From an uncultured Hymenobacter sp. (lineage in GTDB: Bacteria; Bacteroidota; Bacteroidia; Cytophagales; Hymenobacteraceae): DNA of 12,006 bases. Below, piece after piece: positions 1 through 7,522 of the stretch (its first letter is position 1; each line of letters begins with the position of its first letter). The notes under the pieces were generated by a model. That model was not told the DNA's origin and ran no database searches. It saw only the letters and a list, made by a program, of their open reading frames with translations. Made by a program: the position numbers and the translations under genes. The stretch is taken from contig CALMOO010000202.1 in assembly GCA_937871705.1 (NCBI GenBank), forward strand, positions 1-12,006, written 5' to 3'.

Positions 1-161
1 GGCTGTAGCTGCCACGCTCTTTTACGGTAACTACGCAATTCGGGGGGTTTTGATAGAGCACTTAAGTCGGGAACAGTGGAACTCAGCGTTCCAGCTATAA
101 ATGCTGACAGCCACGCATCACGTTGTTCTTGCAACTCTGTAACTTCATCTTTTGCATTCAT
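1..161 (-). CDS. Partial unrecognised gene downstream of the large NTPase
   Basis: An open frame on the minus strand starts at an ATG whose complement is at 159-161 and runs off the left edge. The 53 complete codons visible begin MNAKDEVTELQEQRDAWL and continue with a region rich in Ser, Leu and Pro. The start lies 42 bp after the stop of the large nuclease-NTPase gene, on the same strand and in the same frame, which fits an operon. The ATG at 164-166 is excluded because its second codon after the start is a stop. No Shine-Dalgarno sequence is seen, as is usual in Bacteroidota. I do not recognise the family. The N-terminus is charged and probably helical. Too little is present to assign a function; a role as partner or accessory of the upstream gene is inference from position only. 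Confidence 0.55.
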   Translation of the reverse strand, partial: MNAKDEVTELQEQRDAWLSAFIAGTLSSTVPDLSALSKPPELRSYRKRAWQLQ

Positions 162-203
162 TTCATTGTCGCCTGTTTCAATGCGACGTGCGTCGTATGT
201 TGC

Positions 204-3200
204 TTAAGAGTATTTTTTTTCCCAGTGTGCCCGTAAGACCAGTAGATGAGCTAGGCGGGTGCTGTCATTGATTAAACTAGTGTTGCGCAGGGTAGCTACA
301 TGGCTCATCAAGTACTTCACGGTTTCAAACGGTGCAGCTAGTGCCGTTTGACCTATTGCTTGGCGCACGCCAGGAGCATCTAGTTGCTCTGCCCATAAGG
401 TGGGCAGTGCTTGCGCCATGAAGTTTTGAGAGTCCCAGCCAACAGTGTGCCCTGAGAATTCGTCTCGCTCATCATTCCGGCCCTCCCAAATTGAATGGGC
501 GCCTACAATCAGCAACTCAACTGTCCACTTTTCAATCTCTGGGTGTTGCATTAGCCATTCTCTCCCTCGCAGGAAAAAAATAGCTGCGCTACCCATTAGA
601 ACATCGGCAAACCTGTCAGAGCGCCAGGCGGAAGCTCGTGTTTCCTCATCCAAATTTTCCAGATAAAGTACTTCACCCCATAGTGTTGCTAATTGGTCGT
701 GAGGCAGAGGTGTAGCAGTATCCTTTAGTATGTCCTGCTTCGTGTAACGGGAAAGCAGTATGAGATTTAGACGTTGAGATTTTTCCTGCCGAACTCTTTC
801 AAGTTGCTTAGCTTCTGATTCTTGGTACTCAACAAGCACTTTTCCCTCTGCTTGCGTAAACTTGTGATTATCAATATTGAAATAGTCGATACTCCTCTCA
901 TAATACTCGGGGATCTGACTGGATTCCTTTCGCCTTTGCCAGCGTAATCGAGCCGCAGCAAAAAACTGCCTTCCTACTTCGTGTGGGAAGAAATAATTGT
1001 TGGCAATGTACTGTAAGACATAATCACGATGTGGCAACTTTCGCCACTCTTGTAGAGCAGCTAGTTGTTTTTGTGGTATTTCCCACCAGAATGCGCCAAC
1101 ATAGGTACTGGACTGACCTAATGATGCGTAGTCCCAAAATAGCATTTCTGGCGAGCCCAATAAAGGAAGTAGGACACCTACAAGTAGTTCTGTATTACGC
1201 TTGCCAACCGTTACCAAGGTGCCGAGCACAGCGGTGGAACTGGCTTGTTGTAAGAGATAGTCAAGCAACGGCGTTACATCCATGCCGCTATCAAGCCTGT
1301 CATACAGGTACTTTTCCAATGCCATTAAGGCACTGGTCATTACATCGCTAGAAGGAAAAAAACCTCTATGCCAGCCGAAAACGGTCTCATCTCCAACTAT
1401 CCAGCGCGGGCCTGTGATTAAATCCAGCCACATACCGGGCGCTTCAGGTTCATGCGGCGAACTCTCATCATCTGAATCATCTGGCGTGAAAGCTGTCCAA
1501 TTGCCCCGACGTTTTCCAAGACGTTCCTCTTGCCACCCAGCGAGCGCACGCCTCTCTAATCGAAGAATCAATTCGACCCCTTGACGCTCATTGTATTCTA
1601 GAAAAGGCAAGAAGGGCCCATTATGATAGAATGCAGCAGGCCATTTATTAAAACGCTCTAACCCATAAGTGATAGTAAATGAGTCAAGCTCGTTGGATTT
1701 TGGCTCCTCAATAAGTAGAGCAGTGGCCAGTTCCAATGCGAGTTCTGGCTCCCATTTTATTAAATCTACCAAGCCCACATTGTCGCCGACAGCAACTTTC
1801 TGGAGGGCTTCATCAACACGTCGTGCAGGACCGCCTTCCGCCCATCTAGGTCGGGGAGGGGAATAATGGGGTCTGAATCCCGAAAGAGACTGATTTTCAT
1901 TAATCTCAACTGGAAGTTCAGGAATCTCTGCTCCGAGACCAGCTCCCTCACGTAAGATTCTTGCAGCCGCATCTGGCTTCAGCCGAGCAGCTCTGAGCAC
2001 TGCAGTGTAAATCTTTTGAGTAGTATCATCGTCTCGTAGCTGTCGGTTTGGCTTCCTTGTCCTCAGTAAAGCATCGCCTAAAGCAATTGCCACCGATGCT
2101 GCCCAGTCAGAGTATCCTCCTGTAGGCATGATTTGTAGCCAACGGTCTACAATTGCTGCGACATCCTGCCAAGCCACAGCTGGCAGGATATCACGTTTCG
2201 TGTAAAGCAGTTCAATCATCGGTATCCATTCCGGGAGCAGTGGCAATCGATACCAAGTGGGAGCATATATCGCTGATTCAGGCATTTCCGCCCTCACAAC
2301 TTCAATGATTCTCTCATTAGGGCGTGTAGCCGTGTATTGAAATCTCACCAAAAGCCGACGCAGAAGCCGCCCCCCATCTGCCGTAAGCAACTCCCATAAG
2401 GCCGAAAAATTCTCCAGTGGTTCTGCGGCGTACCATGTAGATTCAAGTAGACTGTCTTGGACTGTTTCTCCTGATTCAATACTACCGAACTGTTCAAACA
2501 ACTCCCACCATGGACCAGGGCTCGGGTGTTTATCCAAAAGGGTTGCTCCGTACAGACGTATTGCCCGATGCCACGATGGAGAACTTATACGATGCTCTTC
2601 CTGCATAAATGCTAGAAGGTGCCCAGTATTTGCTTCGTGCTGAAGTTTCTGCAATCGTAGCCAATCACCATATAAGTCGTGCTCGAAGGATACACCTACA
2701 AGGTCCTTGCTTCTTATGCAAATACGTCCTTCAATCAGCTCATCTACCGCTGTTGAGTGTACTGAGGGTAACTGAGCGAAGGGCAACGTATTTTGGAGTG
2801 TATCTGCCTGTAGAGTTGCTATCTCTTCTGCGCAAGCCCGCTTCTGTACTCCATGAGACTGTTGCACCAACTTATCTAGCCACAGCGTTGCAACTGTGCT
2901 TTCGCCAAGTACTTGGTCAAGTTGGTCACTAGCAGAAAGAGCATATGCTAGCGTATCCAATATTTTAGGGCGCAACATTACTTCGCGTAAATGCTCACGG
3001 GCACCCAAAGGGGCGAGTTGAGGGAGTACCTTCCATATCTGCTGTTGTTCACTGAAGGAAGGTGATTCTATCCAGACTGATTTAAATATTGATGCGGTGA
3101 GCCCCTGCCGTTGCAAGGCTTGTTCAATCCGGCTCCATTCCTCGGTTACACATGGTAGCAATATTCTCCACGGTGTTGAAGGGGCTGCTACCTTGAGCAA

Positions 3201-4469
3201 CTCTGCTAACTCTGCGACTAAACTGAATACATTAACATTATTGTCTTCATATACTTTATCGAGCCTGTCAACCACACATAATCCCTTTGCTGATGTGATA
3301 TTGGCTAGCAGTTCAGGTAAACTGTAGTCAAGCCCCCATTCACTTCGGAGCGAAAGCAGAGATTTACCATGTAAATGCTCTGCATCAAGCCAGAAGATGG
3401 GTTCTTCATTTCCTCGTGCTAAATATTCTAATCGAGCAAGCGCGGACTTTCCAACACCGGAAGGACCCTGCAACACTACAATGCGGCTCGTTTCCATGGC
3501 AGCCCGTACTTCCTCCAATTCCTCCGTACGAGCCAACGTTATGCGTCCACCAATCTGCATTGATATGTGCCGAGCGGCACTATCTGCGGCTGCTCTTAGG
3601 CGCTTCCAATCAGCACGATGATCCGGAAAACCTGTTAGTTCAAACTCGTATCGTAGTTCATCTACTAGTTGGCTTTTAGTGCGGCTTCCAGCATGTTGAC
3701 GTAAGATAGATGATATGCTACGTAGTCTAGTCCATAACCTTCTGGCCTCGTCTGCTTTTGGGGATACTAATGCATGTTGCGCTACTCTCAGGACAGTATG
3801 CTCATCCTTTGACTCTAGTTGCTCAAAGTCAAAGGATAGGCAGATGAGGCGGCTTAGACCATAGCCAGTATGGGTCCTTTCGGCAATAAACCGACCCGCT
3901 AAATCAGGGGGGCATTCGAAGCTATCGTAAAGGGCTCGTACTTGGACATTGCTCCGGCCACTAAGCTTTATTTCTTCTGCAAGTGTTTCTGGAGTCTGCT
4001 GTCGTGATTGCTGCAACAGTTCAGACAACTGTTGTGCATATCTTGGGTCAATAGGAGCAGTGATAAATCCTATATAGTCGTTATCTGAGTCAAGAGACGT
4101 GTTTGTTGATGTGAGTAGCTGTTCCCATGCCTTCCGGACGAAATCAGACGGAAATCCTTGCTTTGTAAACTGTTGGTTGCTTTTGATTGAGCAGGCAACT
4201 CTATGTGTTTTGCCCTGTGCAGTAACCTCTAGAAGTACATCATCTAGGGGGTACAGTTCGGAAGCTCGTTGAGTATCTATTCGTGTAATCGTGCCTGCTG
4301 GATGTAATAACGGCTCCTGGACAGCTAGCATATGAGCCAAAAAGTAGGCTATAGCCTTCTCCTCATAAATTCCACCCCCACCTCCCGTCTGTTTTGGAGA
4401 TGCATTCAGCTTGGGTTGACGTGATGAGCCGACTGCAGAGCTAGCCTTTGACTGAGGTTTCTTTTTCAT
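204..4469 (-). CDS. Avs-like STAND NTPase with N-terminal PD-(D/E)XK-type nuclease domain
   Basis: This 1421-residue protein has a basic low-complexity tail (1-28), a Gly run (29-33), then a nuclease-like domain at about 34-140. Candidate metal-binding residues are E36/E37, D76-D77 in LDDVLLEV, and K96 in SIKSNQQF, where a Ser stands in the usual E/Q position. A P-loop NTPase follows: Walker A GPSGVGKS at 335-342, Walker-B-like LCVVDRLD at about 397-404, and a sensor-like strand RILLPC at 435-440. A winged-helix-like FEHDLYGDW motif sits at 595-603. The rest, to residue 1421, is mostly helical with many Trp and Leu and no motif I recognise. Nuclease, STAND ATPase and long helical sensor is the layout of Avs-type proteins, which recognise phage proteins and then cut DNA. 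That function is inferred from architecture. The gene is less GC-rich than those to its right, suggesting transfer. The ATG start is preceded by an AT-rich leader without a clear promoter. A second gene follows 42 bp downstream. Confidence 0.8.
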   Translation of the reverse strand: MKKKPQSKASSAVGSSRQPKLNASPKQTGGGGGIYEEKAIAYFLAHMLAVQEPLLHPAGTITRIDTQRASELYPLDDVLLEVTAQGKTHRVACSIKSNQQFTKQGFPSDFVRKAWEQLLTSTNTSLDSDNDYIGFITAPIDPRYAQQLSELLQQSRQQTPETLAEEIKLSGRSNVQVRALYDSFECPPDLAGRFIAERTHTGYGLSRLICLSFDFEQLESKDEHTVLRVAQHALVSPKADEARRLWTRLRSISSILRQHAGSRTKSQLVDELRYEFELTGFPDHRADWKRLRAAADSAARHISMQIGGRITLARTEELEEVRAAMETSRIVVLQGPSGVGKSALARLEYLARGNEEPIFWLDAEHLHGKSLLSLRSEWGLDYSLPELLANITSAKGLCVVDRLDKVYEDNNVNVFSLVAELAELLKVAAPSTPWRILLPCVTEEWSRIEQALQRQGLTASIFKSVWIESPSFSEQQQIWKVLPQLAPLGAREHLREVMLRPKILDTLAYALSASDQLDQVLGESTVATLWLDKLVQQSHGVQKRACAEEIATLQADTLQNTLPFAQLPSVHSTAVDELIEGRICIRSKDLVGVSFEHDLYGDWLRLQKLQHEANTGHLLAFMQEEHRISSPSWHRAIRLYGATLLDKHPSPGPWWELFEQFGSIESGETVQDSLLESTWYAAEPLENFSALWELLTADGGRLLRRLLVRFQYTATRPNERIIEVVRAEMPESAIYAPTWYRLPLLPEWIPMIELLYTKRDILPAVAWQDVAAIVDRWLQIMPTGGYSDWAASVAIALGDALLRTRKPNRQLRDDDTTQKIYTAVLRAARLKPDAAARILREGAGLGAEIPELPVEINENQSLSGFRPHYSPPRPRWAEGGPARRVDEALQKVAVGDNVGLVDLIKWEPELALELATALLIEEPKSNELDSFTITYGLERFNKWPAAFYHNGPFLPFLEYNERQGVELILRLERRALAGWQEERLGKRRGNWTAFTPDDSDDESSPHEPEAPGMWLDLITGPRWIVGDETVFGWHRGFFPSSDVMTSALMALEKYLYDRLDSGMDVTPLLDYLLQQASSTAVLGTLVTVGKRNTELLVGVLLPLLGSPEMLFWDYASLGQSSTYVGAFWWEIPQKQLAALQEWRKLPHRDYVLQYIANNYFFPHEVGRQFFAAARLRWQRRKESSQIPEYYERSIDYFNIDNHKFTQAEGKVLVEYQESEAKQLERVRQEKSQRLNLILLSRYTKQDILKDTATPLPHDQLATLWGEVLYLENLDEETRASAWRSDRFADVLMGSAAIFFLRGREWLMQHPEIEKWTVELLIVGAHSIWEGRNDERDEFSGHTVGWDSQNFMAQALPTLWAEQLDAPGVRQAIGQTALAAPFETVKYLMSHVATLRNTSLINDSTRLAHLLVLRAHWEKKYS

Positions 4470-4649
4470 GTATTAAAAGATCTACCTACCCAAGCTCATA
4501 TTTGCCTGAAGAGCAGGTGCTAGTTACTGTTTTTAATCGTAAGGCTCTGTTGTTTAAATTATAATGTTAAACGCCTGATCGAGGCTTAAATTCTGACATG
4601 AGTTTGCTGAAAAGCTTAACTGAAGGGTCAAAACTGTCTTTGCCTTGGG
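4470..4649. other. AT-rich leader region of the large NTPase gene
   Basis: No gene is supported here. The stretch holds the upstream region of the minus-strand NTPase gene. An AT-rich imperfect palindrome lies at 4552-4572 (GTTTAA, 9-base centre, TTAAAC), about 80 bp before the ATG, and contains TATAAT on both strands. It could be a promoter or operator, but no TAnnTTTG element was found, so no promoter is called. A short open frame crosses this stretch on the minus strand (4567-4728). Half of it overlaps the recombinase pseudogene in another frame and it is not called as a gene. Confidence 0.4.
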
Positions 4650-5329
4650 CTAATGCATCGTCGAATTTAGTAATCGCTGCACGGACATAGGAAAGAACAT
4701 CTGCCCCCGTCAGGTGCGGTAGCCTTATTCATACAGCTCCTGCGCGATCTGCTGCAATGTATGCCCCTGGGCCTGCAAAAGCCTCCCAAGCCTAGCCGCT
4801 TGCTGGTTTTGCGATTTAGTACGAGCATTCTCCTGCCTAATATTCAAACTCTTCTCGATCGCTGCCGGGGTCATATTAGCCGGCATACCTAGCGCCGCTG
4901 CACGTGCCTTCTTCACGACGAGCGCATCCTTAGTACGTTTCGAGATGGTCTCGCGCTCGTGCTGGACGATGACAGTGAATAGCCCTACAGTAAAACAGCG
5001 AATAGCCCTACAGTAAAGGAAAGGTACTGGCGTCGGGCATGTCGCACTACCTCAGAATCGCACAGCGTCAAGATGAAACTGGTATTACGACTGAGCCGGT
5101 CGAGGTTGGTAATGAGCAACGTACTGCCTACCCGCCAGGCCTCGGACATGGCTGCGAGTAATTGCGGGTGCTGGTTCTTCTTGCCATTCTCAATCTCGAC
5201 GTACTCGGTGAGCAGTTGGAAAGAGTACGCCACAAAGGCTTGCACTGCGGCTTGTTGAGCGTCGAGCCCCAGGCCAGACTGCCCTTGGTGGATGGCGCTC
5301 ACGCGGTAGTAAGGAGTATAGTGAGTGAC
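4650..5329 (-). pseudogene. Decayed serine recombinase (resolvase family)
   Basis: The minus strand carries a recognisable serine recombinase related to the intact copy at 5421-6131. It keeps YTPYYRVS with the catalytic Ser, GLGLDAQ, GKKNQHPQLLAA, a changed ITNLDRLSRN and then HERETISKRTKDAL. Compared with the intact copy there is an 11-base loss and a 5-base gain near 5035-5055, which together restore the frame. A 23-bp tandem duplication (4972-5017) then breaks it and leads to a stop. In the tail, TAA replaces a codon just after QELYE (4725-4727) and TGA a further one, yet the DNA still reads GYRT-x-RG and ends VQRLL, matching the intact SYRTRRG and VQRLL. No start codon remains before YTPYYRVS; a TAG lies four codons upstream of it. 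The copy is therefore a whole gene inactivated by small changes, not a cut-off fragment. It is head to head with the intact recombinase. Confidence 0.88.
4972..5017. repeat. 23-bp tandem duplication inside the recombinase pseudogene
   Basis: Two adjacent 23-base units (4972-4994 and 4995-5017) share the core GAATAGCCCTACAGTAAA and differ at a single base. The intact recombinase has one unit here, coding TVGLFAV. As 23 is not a multiple of three, the duplication shifts the frame and creates the stop after LFAVLL. It looks like replication slippage. Confidence 0.9.
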
Positions 5330-5355
5330 CTAAACAACCCTCTCATAGGGATAAT

Positions 5356-5421
5356 CCAGTAACTGTTGCGCTTTTTTACATATTGTAAACGAGCGTTTAC
5401 AATATGTAAAATCCAGTAACT
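5356..5421. repeat. Direct repeats bracketing the intergenic palindrome
   Basis: ATCCAGTAACT occurs just left (5354-5364) and just right (5411-5421) of the 38-bp palindrome, and each copy continues into TGCG, with two extra bases in the left one. The right copy overlaps the TTG used as possible start of the recombinase. The arrangement resembles a duplication flanking an inserted palindrome, or repeated sub-sites of a recombination site. Confidence 0.65.
5374..5411. promoter_or_regulatory. Perfect 38-bp palindrome between head-to-head recombinase copies
   Basis: The left arm TTTTACATATTGTAAACG (5374-5391) and the right arm (5394-5411) are exact reverse complements with only AG between them. 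The site lies between two divergent serine recombinase genes, the position where resolvase-type elements carry their res/operator site. It is not followed by genes converging on it, so a terminator role is less likely. Recombinase binding is inference. Confidence 0.7.
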
Positions 5422-6131
5422 TGCGGGAGTTTGTACCAAATCGCCTCCTGCCGGTGCTACCTGCTGCTAACTCATACACTCCTTATTATAGAGTCTCCAC
5501 GCAAAAGCAGGGGGCCTCGGGCCTGGGACTCGACGCGCAGCGGGCGGCGGTGCTTGCTTTCGTACCGGACCCAGCCCAGCTCGGGACCGAGTACGTGGAG
5601 ATTGAGAGTGGCAAGAAGAACCACCGCCCGCAGTTGCTCGCCGCCATTGCGGAGGCCCGGCGCGTGGGCAGCACGTTGCTCATCGCCAAGCTAGACCGGC
5701 TGAGTCGCAACGCCGGCTTCATCTTCGCCCTGCGCGACTCGGGGGTAGACTTCGTCTGCTGCGATATGCCCGACGCCAATACCCTTACCGTCGGCCTATT
5801 CGCGGTCATCGCTCAGCACGAGCGCGAAACCATTTCCAAGCGCACGAAGGATGCGCTCACCGCCAAGAAAGCCCGCGGCGCGCAGTTGGGCAGCCCGCAG
5901 AATTTTACGACGACCGTGATTGCGCAGGGGCAGGCGGCTATGCAGCGCAACGCCCGTGAGCACCAGGCTAACCGACAGGCGGCGCAACTAGCGGAACTCT
6001 TGCGCGCCAAAGGGCAGACCTTGTGGCAAATCGCCGTGAAGCTCAACGAAGCGAGCTACCGCACCCGGCGGGGAAAGGCGTTTCACGCCACCACCGTGCA
6101 GCGCCTATTGCCTGCCGGGCCCCAAGCTTAA
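5421..6131 (+). CDS. Serine recombinase, resolvase/invertase family
   Basis: This is a site-specific DNA recombinase that would cut and rejoin DNA through a covalent serine link. The catalytic Ser is S26 in YYRVSTQKQG, followed by GLGLDAQ (35-40), the KLDRLSR motif at 90-96 with its conserved Arg residues, and the E-helix region HERETISKRTKDAL from residue 133. A short C-terminal helix-turn-helix lies at about 193-230 (LLRAKGQTLWQIAVKLNE to TVQRLL). A length near 236 fits small resolvases rather than large serine integrases. No ATG precedes the catalytic Ser: the frame opens with TTG at 5421, and GTG at 5454 is an alternative that would give 225 residues. The ancestral start may have been lost when the upstream DNA changed. 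The YhcG-type nuclease gene begins 13 bases downstream, so the two are probably co-transcribed. A decayed relative lies head to head on the other side of a 38-bp palindrome. Confidence 0.9.
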   Translation: MREFVPNRLLPVLPAANSYTPYYRVSTQKQGASGLGLDAQRAAVLAFVPDPAQLGTEYVEIESGKKNHRPQLLAAIAEARRVGSTLLIAKLDRLSRNAGFIFALRDSGVDFVCCDMPDANTLTVGLFAVIAQHERETISKRTKDALTAKKARGAQLGSPQNFTTTVIAQGQAAMQRNAREHQANRQAAQLAELLRAKGQTLWQIAVKLNEASYRTRRGKAFHATTVQRLLPAGPQA

Positions 6132-6144
6132 CTTTTACGCTGCC

Positions 6145-7260
6145 ATGGATGCCACCCTCGCTACGCTGACCGACCAGATTGCCCACGTTCATGACCGCGC
6201 GCAGGTAGCCGCCGTGCAGCAGGTCAACTATTGGCTGACGGCGCGCAACTGGGTGGTCGGCTGGTACCTGGTGGAATACGAACAGCAGGGCAGCGACCGC
6301 GCGACCTATGGCGACCGTTTACTGGGGGAGCTAGCTCGCTCGTTGCGGGCGCGCGGGGTGCAGGGGCTGGCGTTGACCAACCTCAAGCTGTGCCGGCAGT
6401 TCTACCAGACCTATCCCGCCTTGCTGGCGCATGAAGCGGCCACCTGGCAGCAGCTCGGCGTACCGTTACCGGCGGGGGCAATTGGTCAGACAGTGTCTGA
6501 CCAATTGCCCCCGTCAGATACCCTGCCCGGCTTAGCGCCGACCTTACTGCTGAGCCGGCTCAGCTTTTCGCACTTCATTGAGCTGCTCAAGCTCGACACG
6601 CCCCTGCATCGGGCTTTTTACGAAGTGCAGGCCGTCAAGAACAACTGGTCCGTGCGCGAGCTGAAACGCGCCTTGGACTCGCTGCTTTACGAGCGCACCG
6701 GGCTCTCCACCGATAAAGCCACGGTGCTGGCGGCGCACGCCGGCACGCAGCCGCTTACGGTGGCCGACGTGGTCAAAAACCCCTATGTGTTGGAGTTTCT
6801 GGGCTTGGAGGAGCGGTCCGGCTATCGGGAGAGTGACTTGGAGCAGGCGATTATCGACCATTTGCAGACCTTTTTGGTAGAGCTGGGCCGCGGTTTTTGC
6901 TTCGAGGCCCGGCAGAAGCGCATCACCTTTGACAACGAGCACTATTTCATCGACCTGGTCTTCTACCACCGCATTCTGAAGTGCCACGTGCTGGTGGACC
7001 TCAAGCTGGGGGCTTTCTCCCACGCCGACACCGGGCAAATGAACGTGTACCTGAATTACTATAAGGAGCAGGAAATGACCCCGGGCGATAATCCGCCGGT
7101 AGGGCTCATTCTGTGTGCCCAGAAGAACGACACACTGGTCCGCTATGCTACCTCGGGCCTGAGTGAACAAGTGTTTGTGAGCAAGTACCAAGTTAACCTA
7201 CCTACGGAGGCAGAGTTGCAGCAGGTCATTCAAACAGAGCAGCAGCGGCTTCAGCTATAG
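6145..7260 (+). CDS. YhcG-family PD-(D/E)XK nuclease (DUF1016)
   Basis: This 371-residue protein matches the YhcG/DUF1016 layout. An N-terminal helical domain (about 10-95) has NYWLTARNWVVGWYLVEYEQ and YGDRLLGELARSL. A linker and the LSFSHFIELL segment (about 137-148) follow, and then a C-terminal nuclease domain (about 225-345). The nuclease core is clear: YFIDLVFYHR with D270, then VDLKLG with D285 and K287, then GQMNVYLNYY from 297. These match the PD-(D/E)XK pattern, with D in place of the more usual E before x-K. Family members are often found with mobile elements and restriction genes, but their target is not established. The ATG start lies 13 bases after the recombinase stop, implying one transcript. 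The linker is encoded across a perfect 39-bp palindrome (residues about 110-123). An AT-rich hairpin follows the stop. Confidence 0.92.
   Translation: MDATLATLTDQIAHVHDRAQVAAVQQVNYWLTARNWVVGWYLVEYEQQGSDRATYGDRLLGELARSLRARGVQGLALTNLKLCRQFYQTYPALLAHEAATWQQLGVPLPAGAIGQTVSDQLPPSDTLPGLAPTLLLSRLSFSHFIELLKLDTPLHRAFYEVQAVKNNWSVRELKRALDSLLYERTGLSTDKATVLAAHAGTQPLTVADVVKNPYVLEFLGLEERSGYRESDLEQAIIDHLQTFLVELGRGFCFEARQKRITFDNEHYFIDLVFYHRILKCHVLVDLKLGAFSHADTGQMNVYLNYYKEQEMTPGDNPPVGLILCAQKNDTLVRYATSGLSEQVFVSKYQVNLPTEAELQQVIQTEQQRLQL
6474..6512. repeat. Perfect 39-bp palindrome inside the DUF1016 coding sequence
   Basis: The 19-base arm GGGGGCAATTGGTCAGACA (6474-6492) is exactly mirrored at 6494-6512 around one G. 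It encodes part of the linker (GAIGQTVSDQLPP) between the two domains. The 39 bases equal 13 codons, so the frame would survive its gain or loss. Confidence 0.95.
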
Positions 7261-7278
7261 TGGGTAGCCAGGGCGTTC

Positions 7279-7314
7279 ATAACATTAATTAAAGTTCCCT
7301 TTAATTAATGTTAT
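7279..7314. terminator. AT-rich hairpin after the DUF1016 gene
   Basis: Perfect 16-base arms (ATAACATTAATTAAAG and its complement) surround the loop TTCC, starting 18 bases after the DUF1016 stop. Its position suits a terminator or 3' stabiliser of the recombinase-nuclease transcript. There is no U-run after the stem, so it could instead be a protein-binding site. Confidence 0.55.
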
Positions 7315-7522
7315 AAGCTTGAATGTTAAATGTTTAAAAACACAAAAGTCTCCTTTCTATCAGGGCCAATAGCGGTTGTAACAAAACAGTTAAGAGCAGA
7401 AATTCTAGAAGCTCAGTATGCATCCCGTTAGCCTTCTCAAAAGTCTTCTAATTGCCTATAGGCTAAGTTGAGAGCGCTTCCGTTAAGTAGGTCGCTCGGG
7501 AGAAAGAGGCGAAAGGAATGCG
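7315..7522. other. Intergenic, convergent genes
   Basis: This stretch between the DUF1016 gene (plus) and the zinc-ribbon-like gene (minus) shows no coding sequence I can support. It includes a small imperfect palindrome around GCCTATAGGC at about 7455. GC content rises towards the right end. Confidence 0.4.

Noticed and set aside
4567..4728. Short minus-strand open frame of about 53 codons ending FKPRSGV, looking like a gene tail
   Set aside because: Its upstream half overlaps, in another frame, DNA that aligns with the recombinase tail (GYRT, RG, VQRLL), and it has no start. The downstream third remains unexplained but alone is too short to call.
6544..7191. 215-codon minus-strand open frame inside the DUF1016 gene
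   Set aside because: It lies opposite a strongly supported YhcG nuclease; long antisense frames are common in GC-rich genes.
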